Assembly: GCF_006152145.1 (NCBI RefSeq) | Contig: NZ_VDFV01000002.1 | Location: forward strand, 290,793 to 354,792 | DNA from: Rubellimicrobium roseum | GTDB taxonomy: Bacteria > Pseudomonadota > Alphaproteobacteria > Rhodobacterales > Rhodobacteraceae | Length of the DNA stretch: 64,000 nt | Direction: 5' to 3' | Shown here: positions 45,120-54,651 of the stretch, piece after piece | How positions within the stretch are numbered: the stretch's first letter is position 1 | How the letters are laid out: the number at the start of each line of letters is the position of its first letter | Notes under the pieces: model-generated | The model's input: only the letters and a program-made list of their open reading frames with translations | Told to the model about the DNA's origin: nothing | The model's database searches: none | Program-made: the position numbers and the translations under genes

Positions 45120-47611
45120 TCCGCAATCCTTGCATGGAATTCGTCGATGGTGAGGATCCGTCCACCGAATACCTCGCGCAGCGGATGGCCGCTGGGGCTT
45201 GCGATGCCGTCGGGCGCCAATATCACACGCGCGCGGTCCGGGTCGGGCGCAAGACTGCTGGTGCTCAGCGTCGCGCTGAGCCCAGCGATCACCAACTCGG
45301 GCCCTGCCGGCAGGCGGGAATGGGCCAGGTTTGGCAGGCGAGAGACAAAGACGGGCCGAGAGGCCGCGAAGCGCAGGACCCGATCCATCTCGAAGGGCGC
45401 CTCCCCCAGCAGCACGACCTTGGCCAGACCCATTCGATGCATCCGCTCGAGGCTGTCGCCAAGGCGCCTGCTGGCGGCCGGGCCCGCTTCGTTGGCAGGA
45501 TAGAGAACGAGCAGGCGCCGGTCCGCGTCGAGAAGGCGCGCTAAGAGTGGTGGGAGTGGTAGCCTCCAGGGCGCGCTCGGTTCGCCAAGTGGACTCTCAG
45601 GACGGCGGCGCGACGGATCGGATCGGCAAGTCGCGCAGCGGCTGCAGGCCCGGGCCACCCCCTCGCGTCCGTAGAGGTCCTCGAGGATGGTCGCGGGGCA
45701 CTCGTCGGCGGCAAGGAAACGGCGCATGAGGCGGAGGTTGCGCTCTCGGGCATCGCGGGCCTCCCGACGCGCACGCTCGACCTTTTCCTCCCAGACGGTA
45801 CGAGCGAGGTGGCTTTCCTCGCAGATCTCCACTGCGATCCAATCGCCCCGCTCGGCAAGTGGTGGGCGGGGCGCACCTTCGAGGCGGATCAAGCCCGATC
45901 GGGCCATCAAGGCAAGCGTGCGCAAGTTCCAGTCGGCGTTGCGCTGCCCATTCATGTCGATGTCGTCCTCGGTTGTACCGGGGCTGCCATCAACGCGTAC
46001 GGCGATGCGGCCGTCGGATAGGACCTGCTTGCCGGCGAACAGGGCCGCCCACCGCTCGAGGCCCCGGTCGACACTGATCAGCTTTTGCTGATTCAAAGCC
46101 TCAGCCGTCCCGAGGTCCGATGGCGTTGGGACGATCAGCGACAGCGAGGCACGTCCATCGCGCCCGCCGCGTCCCACCTCCTGATAAAAGCGGTCAAGCG
46201 TTTCCGGGACGCAAGCATGGACGACGCTGCGGGCGTGGGCGTAGTCGATGCCGAGGCCAAAAGCGGAGGTGCCTACGACGATGTCGAGTAGCCCTTCGCG
46301 CCACTGCGCGACGATGCGTTCGCGGGCTTCGCGCGGTGTCTTGCCGTGCAACATCTGCACTCGGCTGAACCCCACCGCGCGCAGGCGGCCTTGCCACGCT
46401 TCGGCATCCTCGACCCGCGTTACGTAAAGCACGGCGGGGCGAGGCACGTGGTGCATCGCTTCGAGAACGCGCTCGACCTGGCCCTCCTGTTGGCAAGGCG
46501 CCACCCAGTAGTCGGGCTCGGGCCGCAGACGCACCGCCGCTACACTGCCGAAATTCTGTTCCGCCCCGAACAGCGCATTCAACGTTTCGAGCGATGCGTC
46601 TGTCAGCGTGGCCGACAGGAGCAGTGTACGAGGCATGCGATCGCTAGGTGCCAACGAGAGCAACTCGCGGCGCAGGCCACTCAACTCCTGGAACTCGGTG
46701 CGGAAATCGGTGCCCCATTGATCGACGAGATGCGCCTCATCTACGACCAGCGCGCGGAGGCGGCCGGTCTCGGCGGCGCGACGCAGTGCGGAGCGCAGGG
46801 GGCCGCAGGCTGCCTCGGGCGAGGCGAAACATAGGCCCTGTGTCCCTGCCGCGATTCGCTCGGCAATGGTGGCGTTGGCGGCGTCCGATCCTCCTTGATA
46901 AGCTAGGGGTGGAGCCAAGCCGCACACGGTGACCGCCTCTTCTTCGTGGTTCACGCCCAGGGCGACCGTAGGCACTATGACTAGCGATACGCCGCTTTCT
47001 GTGAGTGCCGCGTCCCCGACAAAGCCCACGGCGTGGACCAGTTGGAAAATTAGGCTTTTGCCTTCACCTGTGGGGAGAGCGATGACCAAGGTTGCGCCCG
47101 GCGGCGTGGACAAGGCCGCTCGCACCGCCGCGCGCTGCCCCCGACTGCGATACGTGTCGCGCCCGACGGCCGCTAGAAAGGGGTCGCCCTGGCACCCCTC
47201 GCCTCCGAACGCCCGACGTTGGTCTTCGCTTGCCGCGTCGTCGTCCACACCCCGGCCTTGAAGTCCTGGCAGCCATTCGGGCGACCAAGATCGAGCCGAG
47301 ACTCTCCACCCATGCCGTTCCGGTGTGGCGGCCAGGCCCACCCGCGACCAGTCCCGGAACCCCGCTAGCCGCGGGTGCGCGACATGGACGCTGGGGTCGG
47401 CCCGACGTTCGCGCCGGGCGTACTCGCGACGCAGCACTTGGCGGAGCAGGACGGCGAGGTCGAGGGCGCTCGGCTGCGGCTTCGCAACCGTTAGCGCCGA
47501 CCTCAAGCGCTCCACGGACGGCTCCCCCACTGCCCGCCAGTTGTCTGTGACCGTGCCGGCGAGGAGGCGGGCCAGCGCGTCAAACGCCTCATGGCTAGCG
47601 AGTTCACGCAA
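45116..47611 (-). CDS. dpdF: DpdF, RecQ-like DNA helicase
   Basis: About 831 residues. RecQ-type SF2 core: Walker A ALPTGEGKSLIFQL, motif II VVDEAHLVDQWG, SAT motif LLLSATLTDASLE, motif V VVGTSAFGLGIDYAHARSVV and motif VI FYQEVGRGGRDGRASL, followed by a zinc-type Cys cluster (ACSRCATC). The N-terminal about 170 residues and the C-terminal about 200 are specific to the Dpd group. The start is uncertain: the frame is open to 47707, but most of that shadows dpdE. The TTG at 47611, eight bases before the end of the dpdE stop and preceded by GAGAG, is preferred. Confidence 0.9.
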   Translation of the reverse strand: MRELASHEAFDALARLLAGTVTDNWRAVGEPSVERLRSALTVAKPQPSALDLAVLLRQVLRREYARRERRADPSVHVAHPRLAGFRDWSRVGLAATPERHGWRVSARSWSPEWLPGLQGRGVDDDAASEDQRRAFGGEGCQGDPFLAAVGRDTYRSRGQRAAVRAALSTPPGATLVIALPTGEGKSLIFQLVHAVGFVGDAALTESGVSLVIVPTVALGVNHEEEAVTVCGLAPPLAYQGGSDAANATIAERIAAGTQGLCFASPEAACGPLRSALRRAAETGRLRALVVDEAHLVDQWGTDFRTEFQELSGLRRELLSLAPSDRMPRTLLLSATLTDASLETLNALFGAEQNFGSVAAVRLRPEPDYWVAPCQQEGQVERVLEAMHHVPRPAVLYVTRVEDAEAWQGRLRAVGFSRVQMLHGKTPREARERIVAQWREGLLDIVVGTSAFGLGIDYAHARSVVHACVPETLDRFYQEVGRGGRDGRASLSLIVPTPSDLGTAEALNQQKLISVDRGLERWAALFAGKQVLSDGRIAVRVDGSPGTTEDDIDMNGQRNADWNLRTLALMARSGLIRLEGAPRPPLAERGDWIAVEICEESHLARTVWEEKVERARREARDARERNLRLMRRFLAADECPATILEDLYGREGVARACSRCATCRSDPSRRRPESPLGEPSAPWRLPLPPLLARLLDADRRLLVLYPANEAGPAASRRLGDSLERMHRMGLAKVVLLGEAPFEMDRVLRFAASRPVFVSRLPNLAHSRLPAGPELVIAGLSATLSTSSLAPDPDRARVILAPDGIASPSGHPLREVFGGRILTIDEFHARIAE

Positions 47612-50600
47612 CGTGGCTCTCGCTCGGCGGGTGGCGGGAAACCACAAAGCAGCCCAGAGAATCGAGGCGCACTGCCGGACGCTCCATGCCTGCCCTGATT
47701 GCCTCAATCACTGCAACCTCGATGCGCAGCCGGTCCTCGTCTCCAGTCCCGCTCCTCGCCAATCGCGCGCGGCGACGGCCGAGGTCGGCATCGATCAAGG
47801 CCAGCGCCGCTGCGATGTCTGCGGCCAAGACGTCATCATCAAGAATCCGGTTGCGGCCGGCTTCCCGCACGCTGCGGCACAGATCCGCAAAAACGCCCTC
47901 CTCCGCCACCTCCTCAGCGAGGAGGCGCGGGCGGCTCGACAGGTTGAGGTCGGCGGGAGCTCTCCGCCCATCCCTCTCTCCATTGCGGTAAGGCCGATCG
48001 AGGATAGCGAGCAGCATCGGGTCCGAGACGACGGTGCCCTCCGCATCGAGGTGTAGGACTTGGAGGCGCGGCGCGAAGTAGCGCTGGGCACGGCGAATGG
48101 CGGCCAGTTCCTCCCGGCTCGGCGTCAGCAGGTTCGCGACCGGCAGGTCCGCCTCTATAACGAAGTTCAGCCGGAATCCGACCCACGTCTCGCCCGGCCA
48201 ATCGGGAGCGGTCCGCCGCGTGATGTAGGCGGTGCCGCGATCGTCCCATCGGGAATAGCGTTCAAGAACATCGACCAGCGGCGTACCGGGACGCACCAGG
48301 CTTGCGTCCCGATGATGCCGCGCGATCCGCCTACGGCACGTCAGGGGCTTCGCCTCGTTCAAATCGAGCGAGGCGATCCAGGGCGACCGCGGGACCAGGG
48401 TCTTGCGCTGGGCCCGGAGCATAAAGGGGTCCTCGCGCGGCCAAGCGAAGGGTAGCTTACGGAACAGGAGCATGCCGGTCAGCCAAGCGTCGATCGCCGC
48501 TTCTAGCGCCGTTTCGTCCGCTTCCGCTTCTTCGACAGAGTCCACTAGCGAATCGGCCGCACCCTCCGCCATGGCAACGCGGTCGAGTGCGTACTGCTCA
48601 TCCTGACCGCGACGCTCGTCGGCCAGGCGGGCCGCAACCTCGGCGGCAAGCGCTTCCATCGTCGCTGGCCCCTGCTCCAGAAGAACACGGAAGGCATGGC
48701 CTTCGATTTCGTCAATCAGGACCTGCACGTCGCTGATCGAGCGATGAAAGATCGACAATCCCCGCGACAGGAGGTGCAGCCAGCCCGACCAAGGGCTGTC
48801 CTCCTCGTCCCAAGGCAGCAAGACTCGGTGGCGCACGATGCCACGTTGTCGCCCGAAGCGGTCCAGACGCCCAATCCTCTGCTCGATCCGCGCGGCCGAG
48901 AGGGGGACGTCAAGGTGAAGAATTGCGTCCGCGAAGGCCAAGTTGAGGCCTTCTTCTCCCGTTGGCCCACAGACCAAGACCCCGGTCCGCGCGGGGTCTG
49001 CGAAGGCGTCCAAGGCGGCTTGATCCCGCTCGGCGCCGTCCCCGGGCAATAGGCGCACATTAACGTCGCCGAGACGGTCTGCAAGCGCTGCATGGAAGCT
49101 GCCCGCTCTGGCCACGGAGCTAGAGAATACCACAACCTTTGGGACGTGGACGCCTTCCCGAAGGCTCTGCAGCAAGCGGCGCAGACTCTCGGCGCCGACC
49201 TCTAGGCCGTCGTCCTCCGCCTCGGCAAGCCGCTCCGCAAGTTCCTCAAGGATGGGATGCTCGTCTGCAAAGGGCTCCTCCAGTACCGCGCGCCCGACCC
49301 AGGCGAGGAGGGAGGCCGGGCCCATGGCGGCCGCGCCCAGCAGGTTGCGGTAGCGATCGGCCACCCGCGCCCTAGCGCGCTCGCTGCCTTGGGAAGCGTC
49401 GAGTGCGGCGACGCGCCAATCCTCCAACAGGCCAAGCACCGGCTCGACCCAACCAGCCGACTCGAGCCGCAGATGTGTGAATAGGGGCTCGCCGTCGCAG
49501 GTAGGCCCGCGCGCGGCGAACTCCCAGCCCTGAGCATCCACGCGTCGCGAGCGGATTAGCCGCTGGTGGATGCGGTAGCCGTCTGCCACGTGCGATTTCA
49601 GTGCGCTGCAAAGTGATGGCAGATCCCCGGGTGACGTTTGCGTGGCGGCCACAAGACGAGGCACGAGGTCGACAATGACCGGGTCACTGGGGAAGAGGCG
49701 CAAGAGGTCGGCGCTTCGCTGGCGCAAGACCAACCCCCGCGCATCGGGGTTCAACGCCAGAAGCACGCGGCCCAGTTCGCGCCGCGACTCCAGCTTGGCC
49801 CGGAAGCCGGGAAGGTCATCTAGCGGGTGCGACGCGGGGTCGAGCAGGTTGAGAAGTGCCAAGAAGCGCGCCTCGTCACCTAGCACTGGCGTTGCGGACA
49901 GGAGCAGGAGTACAGGCGTCTCACTGGCCAGCGAGCGGAGCCGATCGGCCGCGTGCGCGAGTGGCCCCTCGTGAAGGCCCACCAAGTGATGCGCCTCGTC
50001 GACGACTAGGACGTCCGGCGCGCGTCGGACGCAGGCCACCTCATCATGCGCGATGATCTCAAAGGGCTCACCAAACTGATCGAGCCTGAGCTTCGTAATG
50101 AGCTCCTGCCGCCATTGGTCCCGTAAGTGGCGTGGCACCGCGATCAGCACCTCCGTTTTGGGCTCGTCGATCAGGTGCTGCCGAACGACCAGCCCCGCCT
50201 CGATCGTCTTGCCCAGGCCCACCTCGTCGGCGAGGAGGTAACGTTGCACTGGATCGGTCAGGACCTGCCGCGCAGCTGCAGCCTGATGCGGCGCCAAGTC
50301 CACCCCTGCCGACAGCAGGGCAGTCAAACCCTGGGCTGCTCCGCGCAGCCGGAGAAGTTCCGCCATCGCGGATTGCCGTCGGTCATGGAGGAACTGGCTC
50401 TCGGCCCCGCCAGCGGCCATCACCTCAGCGGGGTCGTCCGGCGCCGTCCAGGGGCGCAGGAACAAGTCGGTCTCACTGACATCGCGCCGTCGGTCGTTGG
50501 GGAACCTAATCTCGTAATCGATGAAGCCCCCAGGTTTCTGCAGGTAATCCGCCACACGGCCGATTTGGAAGCGGTCCTCGTTCCTGACATAGACTCGTGT

Positions 50601-50792
50601 CTGTGGACTTAGATAGGCGCGTTCCAAGCTCGAGGCCGGGATCTCCAGCCGCTCGGTGCGGGCCACCGAGTGGAAGACCGCCACGGTAGCCGTCTTGCCA
50701 TCACTTGCCTCGAGCTTTCCGACTCCCCGACCCCCCGGCAGGCCGATCAGCATCCCTGGTACAAACAACTTGATCCCAAACCATCTCTTCAA
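47604..50792 (-). CDS. dpdE: DpdE, SNF2-family helicase
   Basis: 1,062 residues from a TTG. A small N-terminal beta domain (about 8-110) precedes a SNF2/RapA-like core: Walker A in LLADEVGLGKTIEAGLV (188-196), DEAH (265-268), SATP in LLLSATPVLGDE, and motif VI RIEQRIGRLDRFGRQRG. The C-terminal about 300 residues are helical. As a swi2/snf2 translocase it would track along duplex DNA. An ATG 13 codons downstream (MLIGLPGG) is possible but would remove a conserved-looking strand. It starts 126 bases after the VUT transporter gene, the largest gap inside the cluster, so an internal promoter may be located there. Confidence 0.92.
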   Translation of the reverse strand: MKRWFGIKLFVPGMLIGLPGGRGVGKLEASDGKTATVAVFHSVARTERLEIPASSLERAYLSPQTRVYVRNEDRFQIGRVADYLQKPGGFIDYEIRFPNDRRRDVSETDLFLRPWTAPDDPAEVMAAGGAESQFLHDRRQSAMAELLRLRGAAQGLTALLSAGVDLAPHQAAAARQVLTDPVQRYLLADEVGLGKTIEAGLVVRQHLIDEPKTEVLIAVPRHLRDQWRQELITKLRLDQFGEPFEIIAHDEVACVRRAPDVLVVDEAHHLVGLHEGPLAHAADRLRSLASETPVLLLLSATPVLGDEARFLALLNLLDPASHPLDDLPGFRAKLESRRELGRVLLALNPDARGLVLRQRSADLLRLFPSDPVIVDLVPRLVAATQTSPGDLPSLCSALKSHVADGYRIHQRLIRSRRVDAQGWEFAARGPTCDGEPLFTHLRLESAGWVEPVLGLLEDWRVAALDASQGSERARARVADRYRNLLGAAAMGPASLLAWVGRAVLEEPFADEHPILEELAERLAEAEDDGLEVGAESLRRLLQSLREGVHVPKVVVFSSSVARAGSFHAALADRLGDVNVRLLPGDGAERDQAALDAFADPARTGVLVCGPTGEEGLNLAFADAILHLDVPLSAARIEQRIGRLDRFGRQRGIVRHRVLLPWDEEDSPWSGWLHLLSRGLSIFHRSISDVQVLIDEIEGHAFRVLLEQGPATMEALAAEVAARLADERRGQDEQYALDRVAMAEGAADSLVDSVEEAEADETALEAAIDAWLTGMLLFRKLPFAWPREDPFMLRAQRKTLVPRSPWIASLDLNEAKPLTCRRRIARHHRDASLVRPGTPLVDVLERYSRWDDRGTAYITRRTAPDWPGETWVGFRLNFVIEADLPVANLLTPSREELAAIRRAQRYFAPRLQVLHLDAEGTVVSDPMLLAILDRPYRNGERDGRRAPADLNLSSRPRLLAEEVAEEGVFADLCRSVREAGRNRILDDDVLAADIAAALALIDADLGRRRARLARSGTGDEDRLRIEVAVIEAIRAGMERPAVRLDSLGCFVVSRHPPSESHVA

Positions 50793-50918
50793 TCCTACGT
50801 TGCAGGATACCCGTGTGGCCTAGGAAGCCAACCGGCATTCTGGGAAACAAACGTTCCACATTGCCTTTCCTGAGCGGATCCCGTTCGCGCTCGGCGGTGT
50901 GATTGGCCGGAGTGCCTG

Positions 50919-51485
50919 CTAAGCTGGTGAGAGCCCCAACCGTGCGTCCCGCTGCCGTAGCCATGCGAGCAGCGGGAGGGTGATCAGGACCATCCAAAGC
51001 TTGCCCAGGACCTGCCCGGCCACGAAGTCGAGGCTTCCAAAGGCCAGCCATAGGAAGACAATACTATCGACTGTGAGCCCGACGACTCCGCTTATGAGCA
51101 CAGCAAGCATCAGGCGTCGCCGCTGCAGAGGTGTGTAGATCGCGAGATCAGCCAACTCGGACAGCAGGAAAGCCGCTGTGGACGCGATAACGAGTTCTCT
51201 GGATGCAAAGGTTGCCGACAGGGCCGCTCCCACTAGGATGGCAACCATTGACCAACCTAGGCCCAATCGCCGTTGGACGAGATCCCTTAAGACCAGCGCC
51301 GCACCAACAGCCAAAACACCGCTTGGTGCTTCGAATCCGAAGCCTACAGGGATCACGCAAGGGCCCTGCGGCGCACAAAACGTACCGACGTTCCCGATTA
51401 GCCAGTTGGCAAGCGGCACGGTCGCTGCAAACGCAGCAAAGAAGGCAAAACCTTCGTTACGGCGAGTTCTGTTGAGGTCAGACAT
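50919..51485 (-). CDS. VUT/YhhQ-family queuosine precursor transporter
   Basis: 188 residues, six predicted transmembrane helices, with the family's features [38 protein letters not shown] and a C-terminal [13 protein letters not shown]. The family imports preQ0/preQ1 or related 7-deazaguanines in bacteria. Starting inside the queC stop region (8-bp overlap), it would bring in precursor for DNA modification alongside QueC. The core genome may hold another copy for tRNA queuosine. The ATG at 51485 is used; longer frames overlap queC heavily. Confidence 0.85.
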   Translation of the reverse strand: MSDLNRTRRNEGFAFFAAFAATVPLANWLIGNVGTFCAPQGPCVIPVGFGFEAPSGVLAVGAALVLRDLVQRRLGLGWSMVAILVGAALSATFASRELVIASTAAFLLSELADLAIYTPLQRRRLMLAVLISGVVGLTVDSIVFLWLAFGSLDFVAGQVLGKLWMVLITLPLLAWLRQRDARLGLSPA

Positions 51486-52236
51486 GATGCTCCTGCTGCG
51501 GTGCCGACATGTGATTTTTGGTGGAAAGGTACTTCTCATGGCCCGCAGCACGTAACTGACAGGCAGGACATTGGCCGCACCCATAGCCCCAAACGTGTCT
51601 GGTGCCACGCTCGCCGAGGTAGCAGGTGTGCGTCTCATTCAGGATGATATCGACCAGAGCCTCGCCGCCGAGTGAGAAGGCCAGTTCCCAGGTTGCAGCC
51701 TTGTCGATCCACATGAGCGGGGTATGAAGGACGAACTGGCGATCCATCCCTAGGTTTAACGCCACCTGCAGGGCTTTGATGGTGTCGTCTCGGCAATCTG
51801 GATAGCCAGAAAAGTCTGTCTCGCACATGCCGCCCACGATGTGGCGGAGGCCACGGCGGTAGGCGAGTGCGGCGGCAAAGGTTAGGAAGATGATGTTGCG
51901 GCCAGGCACAAAGGTGTTGGGGAGGCCACTGCTATCCAACTCGAGCGAAACCAGACGTGTCAGCGCGGTGTCAGAGATTTCCCCAAGAGACTGAAGGCCG
52001 ATCGTATGGTCCTCGCCGAGGCGCCTAGCCCAATCGGGCCGGATCTGGCGCATCTCAGCGGCCACCTGCTTGCGGCAGGCTAGTTCAACCAAGTGGCGTT
52101 GTCCGTAGTCAAAGCCGATAGTCTCGACGCGCCCAAACCTTTCCAGAGCCCAGGCAAGACAGGTCGTCGAGTCCTGCCCTCCTGAAAAGAGGACTAGAGC
52201 TCCCTCGGACGACTGCCCCACATGGATATCACTCAT
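51478..52236 (-). CDS. queC: QueC, 7-cyano-7-deazaguanine (preQ0) synthase
   Basis: 252 residues. The PP-loop SGGQDSTT (18-25) and the zinc site C205, C220, C223, C226 (HTCYLGER... [10 protein letters not shown]) are complete; GFDYGQRH and [15 protein letters not shown] are QueC signatures. It converts 7-carboxy-7-deazaguanine to preQ0 with two ATP and ammonia. Located inside the dpd operon between the second dpdB paralogue (4-bp overlap) and the VUT transporter, it most likely raises preQ0 supply for DNA modification. folE, queD and queE are not in the window and are presumably provided by the chromosome. Confidence 0.95.
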   Translation of the reverse strand: MSDIHVGQSSEGALVLFSGGQDSTTCLAWALERFGRVETIGFDYGQRHLVELACRKQVAAEMRQIRPDWARRLGEDHTIGLQSLGEISDTALTRLVSLELDSSGLPNTFVPGRNIIFLTFAAALAYRRGLRHIVGGMCETDFSGYPDCRDDTIKALQVALNLGMDRQFVLHTPLMWIDKAATWELAFSLGGEALVDIILNETHTCYLGERGTRHVWGYGCGQCPACQLRAAGHEKYLSTKNHMSAPQQEHHV

Positions 52237-53369
52237 GACGCCGCAGCCACCCGGACCGAGACCTCGCGTTCTAGGGCGTGTTCAGCTGATTCAGACCGGC
52301 GAGTCCGCATATCGGCCCGGACGATGTTAATCAGGTGCTGCGCGAGGGTGACAATGTCCCGGTTCACGTTCTGGATGGCACGCCAGTTACGGTGATCACC
52401 ATTACCGAAGTCCCACGAGCCCGATGTCCATGCGGTTCGATCGACGAGGCAACCAAGACCTCTTGCAAACTGGGTTGCAGTCCGGGCGCCCTCGAGAAGG
52501 GCGAGGACCTCCATCACATACCCCATCGCTATGATGCCAGCGCCATGGACAAGGCGCGATGTCCTGGGTGTCTGCCTAGGGTCCCAGGCCTCGGGGAATA
52601 CCATTCCCACAGCGCGGTAAAACTCACTGATCAGATCAAAGCACTGCTTCGTTCCTCGCTCCTCTGAGCTCTGGCGAAGGAACTCCCGCATTATGCCATC
52701 ATTCAGGGAGTTCATGATCACCCGCTGGATAGCAGTGTCTTTAATGCGCCCAGCTGGGTTTGTATGCTGATAAATCTGCGTGAAGAGGGACGAGTTCAGC
52801 GTATAGTTCAGGCGCGCTGTCAGGGCAGATGCAAAGGCCCTGTTGGAGAGCCGCATCGGCAAGCCCTCCACTCCTGGCAGCAATTCATAGATTAGCGACT
52901 TCGGCAGCGGCCTCGTATTGTTTACCAGTACGAACTGGCGCCGAAGTTCTGCTTCATCCTCACAGACGATAGCGGAGACGAGGACCTCGAAGTCCTTCTC
53001 CTCTAGCTGCATCAAGGCGGACAGTCTTTGCTGGCCGTCGACGACCAGCCCAGGCGGACCGCTGGTGACGTCGATCTCAAGCGTGCAGTTCGGACCAACC
53101 CCTTGCCCAACCTTTGTGCCGCGCGTAAAGGCGACCACAATCGGATTTGGAAGGATGGAGTCGGCCTGATCAAGGTAGTCCTTGATCTCCCGGATATGCG
53201 AGGCGATCTGCGGGCGTTGAAACCCACTCAGATGTCCACTTGTATCGCGCGCGACTCGGTCGATGGTCGCAAACTGCTTCAGATCACTGGCGCGCGCTGC
53301 GAAGGACAGGACTGTGTGACGCGGGCTCTGTCGTGCTTGGATGGCTGAAAAGGTCAGTTTGCTCGACAT
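52233..53369 (-). CDS. DpdB paralogue 2, DGQHR-domain protein
   Basis: 378 residues. The DGQHR/ParB-like motif is [10 protein letters not shown] (110-119); [19 protein letters not shown] upstream and [20 protein letters not shown] downstream are shared with the first DpdB gene and the DndB family. It follows dpdA with an unusually long 86-bp overlap. Two DpdB-like proteins flank dpdA, so this one may form a heteromer with the first copy or recognise a different site. DpdB is needed with DpdA to insert preQ0 in Salmonella. The ATG after GGGAGAG is used; a GTG 15 codons earlier is possible. Confidence 0.85.
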   Translation of the reverse strand: MSSKLTFSAIQARQSPRHTVLSFAARASDLKQFATIDRVARDTSGHLSGFQRPQIASHIREIKDYLDQADSILPNPIVVAFTRGTKVGQGVGPNCTLEIDVTSGPPGLVVDGQQRLSALMQLEEKDFEVLVSAIVCEDEAELRRQFVLVNNTRPLPKSLIYELLPGVEGLPMRLSNRAFASALTARLNYTLNSSLFTQIYQHTNPAGRIKDTAIQRVIMNSLNDGIMREFLRQSSEERGTKQCFDLISEFYRAVGMVFPEAWDPRQTPRTSRLVHGAGIIAMGYVMEVLALLEGARTATQFARGLGCLVDRTAWTSGSWDFGNGDHRNWRAIQNVNRDIVTLAQHLINIVRADMRTRRSESAEHALEREVSVRVAAAS

Positions 53370-54651
53370 GGGTCGCTCTCCCGTCCAGGTTCTCGATAAG
53401 CGTCTTGTAGACACCCAGGTTGTGCATGCCGCGCCGCTTGTTGCGGTTACTGGCGCGGAAGATCATGACCTCTATGCCGAGCGCCTGGCAGATCGCACAT
53501 CCACATTGCTTCCAGGGCTGGTCGGCAAGGGTGCGATAGTAGTGTTGGCGCAACGTCGCCGCGCTGCTCGCGCTCGGAAGATCATCGATGGTGGCACCAA
53601 GCATGGCTGGCACTGCGTAAGCCAGAACCGCGTCGAGCGTCTCATCCAGACCGCCTTGCCCGCGATCAAACGCCCGCAAGGCGCTCAGAGCTGTGCGCTC
53701 CATCGAGACCAACTTTTCCTGCGAGAGCACGCCACGCTTGACGAGTCGCATAAGTTTCGGGTTCTCGAGCGCCTGGGGCACGCGGATGGCTGTGTAGTAC
53801 GCTAGCCGCCCGTCACCAAGCGGGTGATAGTAGTTGGCCCTGGCATCCTTGAAGGCCCGGATCAGCGGAGAGGTGGTGTCAAAGCTTGTGATGCCGAACG
53901 GGCCAAAGCTGTCGATCTCATTGGCTTTGGCGAAGCCAAGAATATGCAGACGCGTCTCCTTTGGGACGGCGTCACGGATCGCGCGCAGGCAGGCCTTCAC
54001 CTGAGGTGATTTGAGCGGCACCGTCCCTCCCAGCGCCAAGTAGCCGTATCCCATCGTAACAAGCCGGCGCGCCGCCTCTGCCATGCTGTCTGGCGACCAT
54101 CCTTGTATCACCCCCAAGGGAGTGAAGGTATTCGACATGTGCCGCGTAGCGGCCAAGAAGGCGCGCGCGTTCTCAAGCGTGATTTCGAACCGGCGCCGAT
54201 TCTCCGGGGTACCGCCGGACATCCCGGAAACACCCTCGTCATAGTCGAAGATGATGTGGTCGACTGAACAGCCGTGGGTGAAGCCGACGTCGGAGTAGAA
54301 CTCAGCCGTATCTTCGGGCGTGTAGGGCGGCACCTCTTCTTGGTGATAAGTGAAGGCACCACAATCTCCAAAGATCGGCAGATGGTCGAGGCCCTGCCTG
54401 TCTAGCCGTAAGAAGGCTCGCGCACCGACACGTCGGATGCGCATGGCTTGGGATTCACTGTATTTCCCAGCGACTTTGTCACCTCCGACAATGCCACGGG
54501 AGATCAAGATGCCATCGTAAGGCGCGTAGCCGAGGATCTCATGGGCATAGGCGTCATCCCAGTACGGAGACCGACCAGACGCGTTTCGGTCTTCGATGAA
54601 GTCATAGCCAGGATCCACCAGGTCCAAGCTGTCCGCGTAAATGAACTTCAT
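53284..54651 (-). CDS. dpdA: DpdA, DNA-guanine transglycosylase (TGT paralogue)
   Basis: 455 residues homologous to tRNA-guanine transglycosylase. The putative general acid/base Asp is D96 (GDCGAFTY) and the nucleophile D258 (TSFDTTSP); zinc ligands C383, C385, C388 and H410 (CGCAICQ... GMH) are complete. TGT normally swaps guanine for preQ1 in tRNA; DpdA exchanges guanine for preQ0 in DNA. The N-terminal FIYADSLDLVDPGYDF is typical of DpdA and not of bacterial TGT. The ATG overlaps the upstream dpdB stop by 4 bp. This gene defines the cluster as a DNA 7-deazaguanine system. Confidence 0.95.
   Translation of the reverse strand: MKFIYADSLDLVDPGYDFIEDRNASGRSPYWDDAYAHEILGYAPYDGILISRGIVGGDKVAGKYSESQAMRIRRVGARAFLRLDRQGLDHLPIFGDCGAFTYHQEEVPPYTPEDTAEFYSDVGFTHGCSVDHIIFDYDEGVSGMSGGTPENRRRFEITLENARAFLAATRHMSNTFTPLGVIQGWSPDSMAEAARRLVTMGYGYLALGGTVPLKSPQVKACLRAIRDAVPKETRLHILGFAKANEIDSFGPFGITSFDTTSPLIRAFKDARANYYHPLGDGRLAYYTAIRVPQALENPKLMRLVKRGVLSQEKLVSMERTALSALRAFDRGQGGLDETLDAVLAYAVPAMLGATIDDLPSASSAATLRQHYYRTLADQPWKQCGCAICQALGIEVMIFRASNRNKRRGMHNLGVYKTLIENLDGRATHVEQTDLFSHPSTTEPASHSPVLRSARQ

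Noticed and set aside
50793..51485. preQ1 riboswitch controlling the transporter
   Set aside because: The transporter start overlaps the queC coding region, leaving no leader for an aptamer.
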